A stretch of 64,000 bases of DNA from CBFHSF01 sp965658445 (lineage in GTDB: Bacteria; Bacteroidota; Bacteroidia; Flavobacteriales; Schleiferiaceae), in assembly GCA_965658445.1 (NCBI GenBank), contig CBFHSF010000002.1, positions 248,001-312,000 of the forward strand, written 5' to 3'. The translations under genes and the position numbers were made by a program. Below, in pieces: positions 44,736 to 53,003 of the stretch; the stretch's first letter is position 1; every line of letters starts with the position of its first letter. Below the pieces are notes generated by a model. The model was not told the origin of the DNA. It saw nothing but the letters and a program-made list of their open reading frames with translations, and searched no databases.

Positions 44736-45995
44736 TTATTCGGATTCGAGCCTTTTGACCTGAACTTCGTCTATTCTATTGGAACTTCCCTTGGTGATTT
44801 TAAATCGAAGGTCTTCGATAACGACCATTTCTCCTGGCTCGGGAATGCTTTCAAAACGGCTCGTCAACAGCCCACCCAAAGTGGAATACGTCTCGCTTTC
44901 AGGAAGTTTGAGATCGTAGTTGTCATTGAGGTGATCAATCTCTAATCGTGCAGAAAACAAATAGGTTCCATCTTCAAAAGCCACCTCCTTGAGATCCTCA
45001 GAATCGTGTTCGTCTTCAATCTCTCCAAAGATTTCTTCTACTACATCCTCTAAGGTTATCATTCCAGAAGTCCCGCCAAATTCATCGATAACAATGGCAA
45101 TGTTTCTCTTTTCCTTTGTAAAGTGATTGAGCAGCTGATCTGCGGTCATGGATTCAGGGATAAAGGACACGGGACGCAAAACCGATCGGATATCCGAAGG
45201 CTTTTTAAAGAGCTCATATGCGTGAACATATCCTATGAGGTTGTCCATGTTCTCTTCAAAAATTAAAACTTTAGAATATCCGTGATCTGTAAAAACGCTC
45301 TTGAGTTTTTCAATGCTGGTCTCGACGGGAACGGCCATAATCTCCGTTCTTGGGATCATCATTTCTCGAGCTTTCTGCTCAGAAAAATCCAAGGCATTTT
45401 GGAAGATTTCAATCTCGTGATCCACTTCTTCAGAATCGCGGTTGCTCGTGGTGTTTTCTTGAATAAAGTGATCCAAATCTACCTTGCTAAAAACGGGTTG
45501 ATCCTCATCCAATTCCTTTTTAAAAAACAACTTTAACAAACCGTTTGAAATCAGCATCATAAAGGAAACTATGGGATAAAACAACCCATAGAATAGGACA
45601 CTGGGTAGCGCAAACCACCTGAGAGATTCATTGGCATTGGCGTTAAAATAAGCCTTGGGAATGTACTCTGCTAAAAACAGAATGACGATGGTGGAAAGTG
45701 CAGTCTGGACCAATAGTAGAATCCAAGCATTTTCAATTCCGCCGATTAATGGGTTTAATGCTTCGGGCATGTACAAGCCGTAAAGGACCAGTGCAATGTT
45801 ATTTCCCACCAACATGGTTGCGATGAAACGCGCGGGCCTCTTAACGAGGAAGGAAATGAGATTGAAGGGGAAGTTCCCCTTCTTGCTCTCCAATTCTATG
45901 TGAAGCCGGTTGGCAGACAAAAAGGCAATTTCCATCCCTGAAAAGAAAGCGGAAAGGACCAATGTGGTTAGAATGATAAAGAGCAGGGTGCTCAT
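44736..45995 (-). CDS. CNNM/CorC 'hemolysin family' protein with CBS domains (GldE-like architecture)
   Basis: A 419-residue protein: a DUF21 membrane domain of about four helices (FSGMEIAFLSANRLHIE is the typical entry), a CBS pair at about 200-320 (MMIPRTEIMAVPVETS), and a C-terminal CorC_HlyC domain at about 335-415 (TYSTLGGLLTSRF). Family members act in Mg2+/Co2+ export or membrane integrity. The gliding protein GldE has the same plan, but adjacent GldD is absent here, so I do not call it GldE. It lies 93 bases upstream of the PpiD-like gene and 32 after the small membrane protein. Confidence 0.85.
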   Translation of the reverse strand: MSTLLFIILTTLVLSAFFSGMEIAFLSANRLHIELESKKGNFPFNLISFLVKRPARFIATMLVGNNIALVLYGLYMPEALNPLIGGIENAWILLLVQTALSTIVILFLAEYIPKAYFNANANESLRWFALPSVLFYGLFYPIVSFMMLISNGLLKLFFKKELDEDQPVFSKVDLDHFIQENTTSNRDSEEVDHEIEIFQNALDFSEQKAREMMIPRTEIMAVPVETSIEKLKSVFTDHGYSKVLIFEENMDNLIGYVHAYELFKKPSDIRSVLRPVSFIPESMTADQLLNHFTKEKRNIAIVIDEFGGTSGMITLEDVVEEIFGEIEDEHDSEDLKEVAFEDGTYLFSARLEIDHLNDNYDLKLPESETYSTLGGLLTSRFESIPEPGEMVVIEDLRFKITKGSSNRIDEVQVKRLESE

Positions 45996-46027
45996 TTTGG
46001 CTTATTTGTCTGAATTACGGACTGGGA

Positions 46028-46228
46028 TTATTGGTTGTTCCTCCTAGACTCAATCCTACGTCTAGAATTTCTTCTGAAAAAATACATAAAAACTCCCAAA
46101 AACACCCCGCCTACAAAAATAAAGTAGCGATCTGTGTAGGGGCCATTGATACCCATAATGACTTCGTACAAACAAACGGTAGCTACTACTAGCCACATGA
46201 TCTCAACGATCCTCATCATCTTTACCAT
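46028..46228 (-). CDS. Small two-helix membrane protein, function unknown
   Basis: A 66-residue protein with two hydrophobic segments (VEIMWLVVATVCLYEVIMGI and FIFVGGVFLGVFMYFF) and a strongly basic tail (RRNSRRRIESRR). The tail should face the cytoplasm. Its start lies 26 bases inside lptC, which indicates translational coupling. Position between lptC and the CNNM-type gene, orientation and membrane pattern support it as real. I do not recognise a named family. Confidence 0.7.
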   Translation of the reverse strand: MVKMMRIVEIMWLVVATVCLYEVIMGINGPYTDRYFIFVGGVFLGVFMYFFRRNSRRRIESRRNNQ

Positions 46229-46793
46229 CTTCTTCCTCTATTTTAATAATTCCTGTCGTGTTCTTGATTTCGTAATCGGTAAGATCCTGGTTGGCTTCAA
46301 AGCCCGTCCCCGTGGTAACGGTACCTCCCGAGGTGATCTTCACGAATTCATCAGAGTAAATCTTTTCTGTTTTCACGTCCCAAACCAAATGCTCAGTATT
46401 GAGCTTTTCTCCTTCCTGATTAAAGACTTCCACATTCCCTTTTACTATCCACATCTGTTGATTGGGATAGCGAATTCCATAGTTGGCGGACAACCTAGAA
46501 TCCTCTACCTCTTCTTCATTGTAAAAGATTACGAGGAGTCCTTCCGTGAACTCAAGATACGGTTCTTCTAATTGGGAATAGTTTTCTGCTAATGGGGCGG
46601 TTAGCCTCAAAGTAATACGGGCAGAATCAGTGTAGACGTATTCTATGTTCTTCTGAATCTCCATGGGAGTTCTCTCAACTTCCACGGAGGATACTTTCTG
46701 AACTTCTTTTACATCATTGACACATCCATACAAAAAGAGCATTGCCACCCAAAGGATGGCAATGCCCGTTTTCTTTGTATTGTGAACCGCCAA
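46203..46793 (-). CDS. lptC: LPS export protein LptC, lipoprotein-type
   Basis: A 196-residue protein with a lipoprotein signal (LYGC, Cys24) instead of the single membrane helix of E. coli LptC. The body shows the OstA/LptC beta-jellyroll pattern: YVYTDSARITLRLTAPLAENY, FTEGLLVIFYNE, LSANYGIRYPNQQMWIVKGNVEV and TSGGTVTTGTGFEANQDLTDY, with a GxGF turn typical of LptC. It would pass LPS from LptBFG to LptA. It overlaps the next small gene and starts 2 bases after the TPR gene. Confidence 0.85.
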   Translation of the reverse strand: MAVHNTKKTGIAILWVAMLFLYGCVNDVKEVQKVSSVEVERTPMEIQKNIEYVYTDSARITLRLTAPLAENYSQLEEPYLEFTEGLLVIFYNEEEVEDSRLSANYGIRYPNQQMWIVKGNVEVFNQEGEKLNTEHLVWDVKTEKIYSDEFVKITSGGTVTTGTGFEANQDLTDYEIKNTTGIIKIEEEDGKDDEDR

Positions 46794-46795
46794 TT

Positions 46796-48214
46796 CTAGT
46801 AGAATTTGATGGTAACCGTTTCGTTAATCCAACACCCAATGGTGTAACTATCTCCCGCTTTGTATCCCAATTGGAATGCAACCGATTTATCGGGAACTGA
46901 TTTCTTGTATGCAGCAATTAGCTTGTTGGCGATGTTTGCTACAGAGCTGTCAATAGACTTGGCGTAGCTCGCCTTGTTGATAGCTGCCCAGTAAACCGCG
47001 TTCTTCTGTACTGCATCGGCACCACATTTTCCGGCAGCATCTGCGTAGATAGTTGCCAAAAGGATGTAAGGAGCTCCCCATTCTTTCTTGTTGGCAGCTG
47101 CTTTAAGAGCGTACGTTTTTGCGCTAGACAAGTTGCCTAACTTCTGGTAACCAATTGCAATTTTGTAATAATCATTCGCTTGCTTCTTAGGATCGATTTC
47201 CTCTTCTGCTGCTTGTTTAGAGTACTCAACTGCTTTTGCGTAATCCTTGTTCTTTAAAGCAATGCTAGACATTCCACGTGCTGCAGTTGCAGATGGCTCA
47301 AGAGCAAATAACGCTTCTGCCATTCTAAAGAAGATAGGCTCAGAAGTACAATCTACGTCGTTTCCTTCCTCATCTTTTCTCTCCTTTTGGTAGGATTTAA
47401 TTCCGCGACGCAACCAAGTTGTATTGTCTTTGTTCTTCTCAAAAGTCTCATCGTTGTACAACAAAGGAAGACGAGAACAAGTCAATACGGGGCTGATCAT
47501 CTTTTCGATGTTACCACCTACTTTGTCGTATCCAGAAAGAATCTTTTCCGTTCTGGCCAATTTCTTTTCTCCTTTGGCATCCAACTCTCCGGCCTCTTTC
47601 TTGGCGTTGAAGTCCTTGATCTGAAGGTTCAATTCGTTGTTGTTTTTCTCGATGGCCTCAGAAATCTTATCGTAAGTATTAACCAATTCAGCCAATTCGA
47701 TTTCTTTGGCGTTGAACATTCTTACCGCAGCCAAGAAATATCCATTCATTACTGAAGGAGAAATTTTGTAACCGTCGATGTCGTAAGCTTCCTTAAACAT
47801 CGCGTAGGCTTGTGCAATGCTGTCCTTGTTGAACTTGGCGTACTTAAGTGCTTTCTGACCTTTTACGTATCCCTCTTTTCCAGGGAAGTAAACCAAGCGT
47901 TTGTCGTATTGCTCAATAAAGAGATTCTGAAGGGCTGCTTTTTCTGCAGGATCCTCAGTCTTTTTGAGCTTGGCACTTAAAATTTTAGGAGCCATTACGT
48001 AAATATTCTTGTGAGCACCTGGACAGTTGGTGTATACTTCATACCATCCTTCGTATGCTTCTGAGTAAGACTTGGATTGGTATAAGGATCCAAAGATGTT
48101 GTACTGCTCCCAACACTTTACAGAATCTGCAGGAGTTTCACCCCATGCCTTCTTTTGTGCATTTGCGCTTATTAGGCCAAAAACGGCAACTATAAGTAAA
48201 ATGTAACGCTTCAT
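46796..48214 (-). CDS. Secreted tetratricopeptide-repeat protein
   Basis: A 472-residue protein with a signal peptide (KRYILLIVAVFGLISANAQ) and a helical body with TPR units. The clearest are around AAEALF..., KNKDYAKAVEYSKQAAEEE, DYYKIAIGYQKLGNLSSAKTYALKAA and APYILLATIYADA. The last 55 residues are not TPR. Probably periplasmic and a protein-interaction scaffold. In the operon it lies between a barrel protein and lptC, so a part in outer-membrane assembly is plausible but unproven. Confidence 0.8.
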   Translation of the reverse strand: MKRYILLIVAVFGLISANAQKKAWGETPADSVKCWEQYNIFGSLYQSKSYSEAYEGWYEVYTNCPGAHKNIYVMAPKILSAKLKKTEDPAEKAALQNLFIEQYDKRLVYFPGKEGYVKGQKALKYAKFNKDSIAQAYAMFKEAYDIDGYKISPSVMNGYFLAAVRMFNAKEIELAELVNTYDKISEAIEKNNNELNLQIKDFNAKKEAGELDAKGEKKLARTEKILSGYDKVGGNIEKMISPVLTCSRLPLLYNDETFEKNKDNTTWLRRGIKSYQKERKDEEGNDVDCTSEPIFFRMAEALFALEPSATAARGMSSIALKNKDYAKAVEYSKQAAEEEIDPKKQANDYYKIAIGYQKLGNLSSAKTYALKAAANKKEWGAPYILLATIYADAAGKCGADAVQKNAVYWAAINKASYAKSIDSSVANIANKLIAAYKKSVPDKSVAFQLGYKAGDSYTIGCWINETVTIKFY

Positions 48215-48226
48215 TTTAGTATCTAT

Positions 48227-49606
48227 TTATCTGTATTTAAATTTCCTAAACCACTTGTCATTTAAGTTTATGCCAAAGTAAAGATTTATATAATCTTCTT
48301 GTATGGCTCCACTGTTGATAAAACCTCTGCGGCCAAATACTATGCCAATATTAATTGTCGAGAGCTTTACATCTCCCGGATCCACTGATTTGGCTCTAAA
48401 GGGCAAGTCCATCCCGAAGGTAAAGCCGTAGTCGGGTGCTGACTCGTCTTCAAAAGTAATATTTGTCTTTTCGTAAAACGCTCCAAATCGATATTTGATC
48501 GTCTCAAAGTAATTTCCTCTTCTGTTTTGGTTTCCAAAAGCAAAGTTTGGAATAAAGTAACCTCCTGCAGAAAAGCGATACGAATCCGTAAGGCTAGATG
48601 GCGAACCATCAAAAGGTTTAAACCCGGACCACTGCGTAAGGTTCATATCCGCTTCCACCATCCAAGCATTGATGAGTAGCTCGGGAACTCTTCTTCCGTA
48701 AGAAACTCCTAAACCATAAGAATGAGGTAACGTGATAGACCCTCCAAGGTCAACATAAAGTGAACCGGTATCTAGAGGAATTTCTGTACCTGAATTGGAA
48801 AGGACATACGTATAGGCTACCCCAGACTGAGTCGCTCTTAAATCGGACCCAAAACCGTAGGTTCCACCAATCGTGAAAAACATATCGTTATCCTCTTGAT
48901 TGTTGGCCTCACCTCTTACTTTTAGGTTTTTATCAGAATCCCAAGTGTATTCGTATTGAAATCCAGCATCAAATCCAAAGTCACTGACCGTAGTCTGAGT
49001 CTGCAGTCTCGTGTAGTCAATAGAAGGATCGGTAAAGAGAGCGTCTCTTCTGGTATCTGTAGTTCCAAATAGGTACGAAGCATTCAATCCCAAGGAAAGA
49101 CCTTTATAGACTCTATACGAGTTCCCCCACATTACTTTATTGATTCCCCCTTGGCCTGTGTATCTGTAGACCGTATTTCCGTAATCGGGTTCTTCTACGG
49201 AAGATCTGATGTCATACCCAACAATAGAATACGGGGTAATGGCAACAGCCATACCCCAATTCTCGGTCAAAGGGAAGCCTAAAGCCAAGTAGTTAAAGTA
49301 CCCTGTTGAGTTGGTAATGGGATCCGATCCCCCTGTGGACTGCCATACAAATTTCTGTACTCCCCCAAAGTCCAAGGTGGCCAACCTCAAGGCTGAGTAG
49401 CTCGCTGGGTTTCCAAGGTTAACGGAGTAAGGACTTCTAAGGGATTGATAAACCCCTCCCATTCCCTGTTGCTGTGCAAAGAGTCCATTGGACTTGTCTC
49501 CCAACCCAAAAAGAGAAAATGGGCTCACAGAGTTTATCTGAGCATTGGCAAAGCCAGAGATAAATAAAAACAGGATGGTAACCTTAACGGCGTGTCTCTT
49601 CCACAT
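48227..49606 (-). CDS. Outer-membrane beta-barrel protein
   Basis: A 459-residue protein with signal peptide (VKVTILFLFISGFANAQ) and many amphipathic strands. SPFSLFGLGDKSNGLFAQQQGMGGVYQSLRS near the N terminus, then LGNPASYSAL, resembles the FadL-like PF03349 barrel group found in Bacteroidota. C-terminal strands include NLYFGINLNDKWF. Function unknown. The start overlaps coaX by 23 bases. Confidence 0.78.
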   Translation of the reverse strand: MWKRHAVKVTILFLFISGFANAQINSVSPFSLFGLGDKSNGLFAQQQGMGGVYQSLRSPYSVNLGNPASYSALRLATLDFGGVQKFVWQSTGGSDPITNSTGYFNYLALGFPLTENWGMAVAITPYSIVGYDIRSSVEEPDYGNTVYRYTGQGGINKVMWGNSYRVYKGLSLGLNASYLFGTTDTRRDALFTDPSIDYTRLQTQTTVSDFGFDAGFQYEYTWDSDKNLKVRGEANNQEDNDMFFTIGGTYGFGSDLRATQSGVAYTYVLSNSGTEIPLDTGSLYVDLGGSITLPHSYGLGVSYGRRVPELLINAWMVEADMNLTQWSGFKPFDGSPSSLTDSYRFSAGGYFIPNFAFGNQNRRGNYFETIKYRFGAFYEKTNITFEDESAPDYGFTFGMDLPFRAKSVDPGDVKLSTINIGIVFGRRGFINSGAIQEDYINLYFGINLNDKWFRKFKYR

Positions 49607-50309
49607 AGTGGTCCAAAATAGCGTTCAATCCCTTCATTAAAATTTCAGGGTCTGCAAAGATGTTATTTTTTAACGGGGTGACCAAGAGTTCCGTATCCCC
49701 TCCTGTAAAAATCACCTCAACCTCCCCAAAACGCTTTTTATATTGAGAAATTATGCCGTCAATTTCAGAAGTTATCCCCACGTAAACACCGGCTCCTAGG
49801 CATTCTTCTGTGGATCTTCCTAAAATTTCGTTAAAGTATGGAGATTTGACCTCGGGCAAGGCTTGGGTAAAAGACGACATGGCTTTCGCTCGCATGGCCA
49901 ATCCTGGAGAAATAATTCCTCCACCGTATCCATCTTTTGGAGAATAAAAATCATAGGTAATACAGGTTCCCGCGTCAATGACCAATACATTGGAATTCGG
50001 GAATCTTGATTGGGCACCCGCCACTAAGGCAATTCTATCAGCTCCTAAGGTATGTGGTGTTTTGTATGAATCTAAAGAAAAGGGAAGTGAAATTTCTTGA
50101 GAAACCACTAGGCCTCCTTTAGATTGAATGAAATCTCGAACTTTTTGATCGTCTTTTCGTACCGAGCAATAGATCAATCGGTCGTCAGACTGGAAGTTTA
50201 GTTCCATCAACAAGTCCAAATCCTCAAAAAATTGAAGGCTCAATTCTCCTTTTTCAGAAAATGTTCCTACCCTAACTCTCGTATTTCCAGCGTCAAACAA
50301 AAAATTCAT
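49584..50309 (-). CDS. coaX: Type III pantothenate kinase
   Basis: CoaX phosphorylates pantothenate, the first step of coenzyme A synthesis, and is not feedback-inhibited. In 241 residues the ATP motif FDAGNTRVRVG is at the N terminus, pantothenate-binding HTLGADR in the middle, and the second phosphate motif IDAGTCITYDF after it. The N terminus is fixed by the DAGNT motif, so the ATG at 50309 is the real start even though a promoter -7 element ends only 4 bases before it. First gene of the long minus-strand envelope operon. Confidence 0.94.
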   Translation of the reverse strand: MNFLFDAGNTRVRVGTFSEKGELSLQFFEDLDLLMELNFQSDDRLIYCSVRKDDQKVRDFIQSKGGLVVSQEISLPFSLDSYKTPHTLGADRIALVAGAQSRFPNSNVLVIDAGTCITYDFYSPKDGYGGGIISPGLAMRAKAMSSFTQALPEVKSPYFNEILGRSTEECLGAGVYVGITSEIDGIISQYKKRFGEVEVIFTGGDTELLVTPLKNNIFADPEILMKGLNAILDHYVEETRR

Positions 50310-50313
50310 AGGT

Positions 50314-50321
50314 CAAAGGTA
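50314..50321 (-). promoter_or_regulatory. Promoter -7 element TACCTTTG at coaX
   Basis: Exact TAnnTTTG match on the minus strand. Only 4 bases separate it from the coaX ATG, so the transcript would be leaderless or nearly so. Confidence 0.55.
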
Positions 50322-50340
50322 CATTAAGGCTTAAAATTAC

Positions 50341-50372
50341 TTGTTGTAAATGATATTTTTTCTTTAGATTTG
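50341..50372 (+). promoter_or_regulatory. Promoter of tRNA-Phe
   Basis: The -7 element TAGATTTG lies at 50365-50372, with TTGTTG at 50341-50346 as a possible -33 element 18 bases upstream. The -7 element ends 16 bases before the mature tRNA. Confidence 0.7.
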
Positions 50373-50388
50373 CCGCCGCTATCGCAAT

Positions 50389-50461
50389 GGTGCCATAGCT
50401 CAGTTGGTAGAGCAATGGACTGAAAATCCATGTGTCCCTGGTTCGATTCCTGGTGGCACCA
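50389..50461 (+). tRNA. tRNA-Phe (GAA)
   Basis: Seventy-three bases fold as a cloverleaf. The acceptor stem GGTGCCA pairs with TGGCACC, followed by discriminator A. The D arm contains AGCTCAGTTGGTAGAGC. The anticodon stem ATGGA/TCCAT holds loop CTGAAAA with anticodon GAA at 50422-50424. The T arm has GTTCGATTC. The CCA end is not encoded. Confidence 0.98.
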
Positions 50462-50468
50462 CGCAAAG

Positions 50469-50492
50469 AACCCCAATCGCAAGATTGGGGTT
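50469..50492 (+). terminator. Terminator of tRNA-Phe
   Basis: A perfect 10-base stem AACCCCAATC/GATTGGGGTT with a GCAA tetraloop, followed by a T-rich run. Confidence 0.9.
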
Positions 50493-50658
50493 TTCTTTTT
50501 CTATCTTGTTTACTTTCCGTTTTACGCTCTCATGTGCTCTCTTCTCATGCAATCTATTTTTTGGTTTTTTTAATTGAAACCATTGGAAATATTGAAGGAA
50601 CCAGAGAATTGATATGAATAATTGACGGACTTTAGAAAAATTCAACGACCTTTCCTCC

Positions 50659-52065
50659 ATGGATTTTAAAACACTAGGCCTTAACGATCAGATTATAGAG
50701 GCCATTTCTTACATGGGCTTTGAAAAAGCTACGCCCATTCAGGAGCAGACAATGCCCCACATTATTGAAGGCCGAGACGTTATTGCCTGTGCTCAAACAG
50801 GAACCGGAAAAACCGCCGCTTTTATCCTCCCCACCCTTCACAACATCACAGAAACCGGACACAAGGGCACCAGCACATTGGTCATTGTTCCCACGCGTGA
50901 GTTGGCAACCCAAATTGACAATCAAGTTCAAGGGTTTAGCTACTTCGTGGATGCGCACAGCGCTACCGTTTTAGGAGGTGGAACCGGAGCGGGTTTTGAA
51001 AAGGAAAAAACAGCCCTTACCAAGGGAACGGATATCATAATAGCAACCCCAGGAAAACTACTTTCCCATTTGAGAATGGGCTACGTAAAGTTTGACCAAG
51101 TCAAGCACTTTATTCTAGACGAGGCCGATCGAATGTTGGACATGGGATTCCGCGACGATATTTTAAAAATTGCATCGTACCTACCAGAGAAAAGGCAGAA
51201 CCTACTTTTTAGCGCGACCATGCCATTGAAGATTAGAGATTTGGCTCGAGACCTGTTGGTTGACCCCTTTGAGGTGAGTCTCTCTATTTCCAAGCCAGCG
51301 GCCGGTGTTACGCAGAGAAAATTCTTGGTGTACAACGAGCAAAAAATACCGTTGGTAGAAACGCTTCTCAAAGACAGAGACAACTACAAGAGCATTATCA
51401 TTTTCTGTTCTAGAAAGGTTTCGGTTAACGATGTCTACAGAACGCTTCGACGCAAAGGCTATTCGGCCAAAAGCATTTCTTCTGACCTAGAGCAGGTAGA
51501 TAGAGAAGCGGTACTTTCTGATTTCCGAAGTAAAAAAACGCGCATTGTAGTCGCCACAGATGTACTTTCTAGGGGAATTGACATTAAGGACATCAACTTG
51601 GTTATCAACTATGACGTTCCCAACAACCCAGAAGATTACGTCCACCGCGTGGGAAGAACGGCTCGTGCTGAAACCAAGGGAGAAGCCATTACTTTGGTCA
51701 ACCCAATGGACATGAGAAAGTTCCACTACATAGAAGAACTCATTGAGAAAGTGGTGGACACTCCTGAACTTCCCGAAGGCTTTAGCAAAGGTCCCGAGTG
51801 GAGGTTAGACGATCCCAAGAAAAAGAAAAAGGGACGAAAAAGAGATTCCCAGGGAGGTTCTGGCGGTGGAAAAAACGGAAGGAACTTCAAAGGGAAAAAG
51901 AGAAATTTCAATCCCAAGGGAGGTTCTAATAACAGCTACAATCACTCCGGAAAAAAGAACAACAACAATAAAAAGGGACCAAAGGAGGGTGGACAAAAGC
52001 AAGGTGGACAAAAGCAGGGAGGATCAAACCCTTCGGCAACGAAACCCAAAAACAATAATTCATGA
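50659..52065 (+). CDS. DEAD-box RNA helicase, RhlE-like
   Basis: A 468-residue helicase. Q motif at 26-31 (PIQEQT), Walker A AQTGTGKT with Lys51, DEAD box in FILDEADRMLDMGF near 153, SAT, and the C-terminal motifs VATDVLSRGIDI and HRVGRTAR. The tail from about 375 is disordered and very rich in Lys, Gly, Asn and Gln, typical of bacterial RhlE/CsdA-type tails that bind RNA and can drive condensates. It acts in rRNA or mRNA remodelling, often in the cold. It overlaps the next secreted-protein gene by four bases. Confidence 0.93.
   Translation: MDFKTLGLNDQIIEAISYMGFEKATPIQEQTMPHIIEGRDVIACAQTGTGKTAAFILPTLHNITETGHKGTSTLVIVPTRELATQIDNQVQGFSYFVDAHSATVLGGGTGAGFEKEKTALTKGTDIIIATPGKLLSHLRMGYVKFDQVKHFILDEADRMLDMGFRDDILKIASYLPEKRQNLLFSATMPLKIRDLARDLLVDPFEVSLSISKPAAGVTQRKFLVYNEQKIPLVETLLKDRDNYKSIIIFCSRKVSVNDVYRTLRRKGYSAKSISSDLEQVDREAVLSDFRSKKTRIVVATDVLSRGIDIKDINLVINYDVPNNPEDYVHRVGRTARAETKGEAITLVNPMDMRKFHYIEELIEKVVDTPELPEGFSKGPEWRLDDPKKKKKGRKRDSQGGSGGGKNGRNFKGKKRNFNPKGGSNNSYNHSGKKNNNNKKGPKEGGQKQGGQKQGGSNPSATKPKNNNS
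51988..52017 (+). repeat. Tandem 15-base repeat coding GGQKQ twice
   Basis: GGTGGACAAAAGCA followed by A or G occurs twice in tandem inside the disordered tail of the helicase. It is a likely site of length change by slippage. Confidence 0.85.
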
Positions 52066-52514
52066 AAAAATTGATTTTAGCACTTTTGGTCGGTCTTTCC
52101 ATGACCCTATCATTCACCTCTTTGGGACAAACCGCTGAAGAGCAAGAAGTCATCAATACCATTCAAAGTTTCTTTGACGCCATGGCCGAAAAGGACACGG
52201 CAACACTTTCCTCACTGATGCATCCAAAAGGTGTTTACTTTGTGACCCAAGAAGGAAAATCGGCAAGAGTCAATACACATGAAGCGTACGTAAAGAATTT
52301 CCCCATGGGAAAGGAGTATGACTTCAAAGAAGAAATGTGGGACCCGCAAGTCTTGATTAATGGAGACATGGCCGTTCTTTGGGCGCCGTACAATTTCTAT
52401 CTCAATGGCAAATTTGAGCACTGCGGCATAGACAACTTTTCCCTCATAAAGGAAAACGGTAAGTGGGTCATTGCGACAACGGTCTTTTCGATTTCTAAAA
52501 CCCCATGTAATTAA
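52062..52514 (+). CDS. Secreted NTF2-like (SnoaL-type) protein
   Basis: A 150-residue protein with signal peptide (KKLILALLVGLSMTLSFTSLGQ) and an NTF2-like body: EQEVINTIQSFFDAMAEKDTATLSSLMHPKGVY is the first helix-strand unit of this fold, and ENGKWVIATTVFSI the last strands. Such proteins are small-ligand binders or enzymes of varied role. Its start overlaps the helicase stop (ATGA), a coupling between a cytosolic helicase and a periplasmic protein that says little about function. A second NTF2-like gene follows 9 bases later. Confidence 0.82.
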   Translation: MKKLILALLVGLSMTLSFTSLGQTAEEQEVINTIQSFFDAMAEKDTATLSSLMHPKGVYFVTQEGKSARVNTHEAYVKNFPMGKEYDFKEEMWDPQVLINGDMAVLWAPYNFYLNGKFEHCGIDNFSLIKENGKWVIATTVFSISKTPCN

Positions 52515-52523
52515 CCTCCAAAT

Positions 52524-53003
52524 ATGAAAACATATGTTCTTTGGCTGGTGCTGATAACAATACTTTTGAGCTGTACTTCGCCAGAAAAACCGTCTAGCCC
52601 CGATGCATTTTTGGACCAATGGCACCGAGATGCAGCAACAGGGCAATTTGAAAATTACTTTGCAGCCTTTGAGTCTGACGCTTCCATTTTTATGGGAACA
52701 GATGCCACAGAACGCTGGACAATAGCGGAATTCAAGCCATGGGCCAAGCCTTATTTTGAAGACGGAATGGCCTGGGATTTCACTCCTTTTAACCGCCACC
52801 TCTTCTACGCAGAAAAAGGTAACATGCTTTGGTTTGATGAAGAGCTAGAAACTCCTAACTTAGGGGTTTGTAGAGGCACAGGTGTTATGGAGTGGAAAAA
52901 TGGCCGTTGGAGAATACATCACTACAACCTCGCTATTGCCATTCCAAACGACTTGCTCCCTACTTTAGTTCCGATGTTGGATTCACTTAAAACCTCAAAA
53001 TAA
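52524..53003 (+). CDS. NTF2-like lipoprotein (SnoaL_3 / DUF4440 type)
   Basis: A 159-residue protein with lipobox LLSC (Cys17), so it should be an envelope lipoprotein. The body has the SnoaL_3 pattern: DAFLDQWHRDAATGQFENYFAAFESDASIFMGTDATERWTIAEFKPWAKPYF, then a closing GTGVMEWKNGRWRIHHYNLAIAIPND strand pair. Probably related to the preceding gene by fold, not by close sequence. The stop shares a base with the next start (TAATG). Confidence 0.84.
   Translation: MKTYVLWLVLITILLSCTSPEKPSSPDAFLDQWHRDAATGQFENYFAAFESDASIFMGTDATERWTIAEFKPWAKPYFEDGMAWDFTPFNRHLFYAEKGNMLWFDEELETPNLGVCRGTGVMEWKNGRWRIHHYNLAIAIPNDLLPTLVPMLDSLKTSK

Noticed and set aside
44736..45995. Call of gldE for the CNNM-type gene
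   Set aside because: The domain plan fits, but neighbouring gldD is absent and the context is an LPS/envelope operon; kept as hemolysin family.
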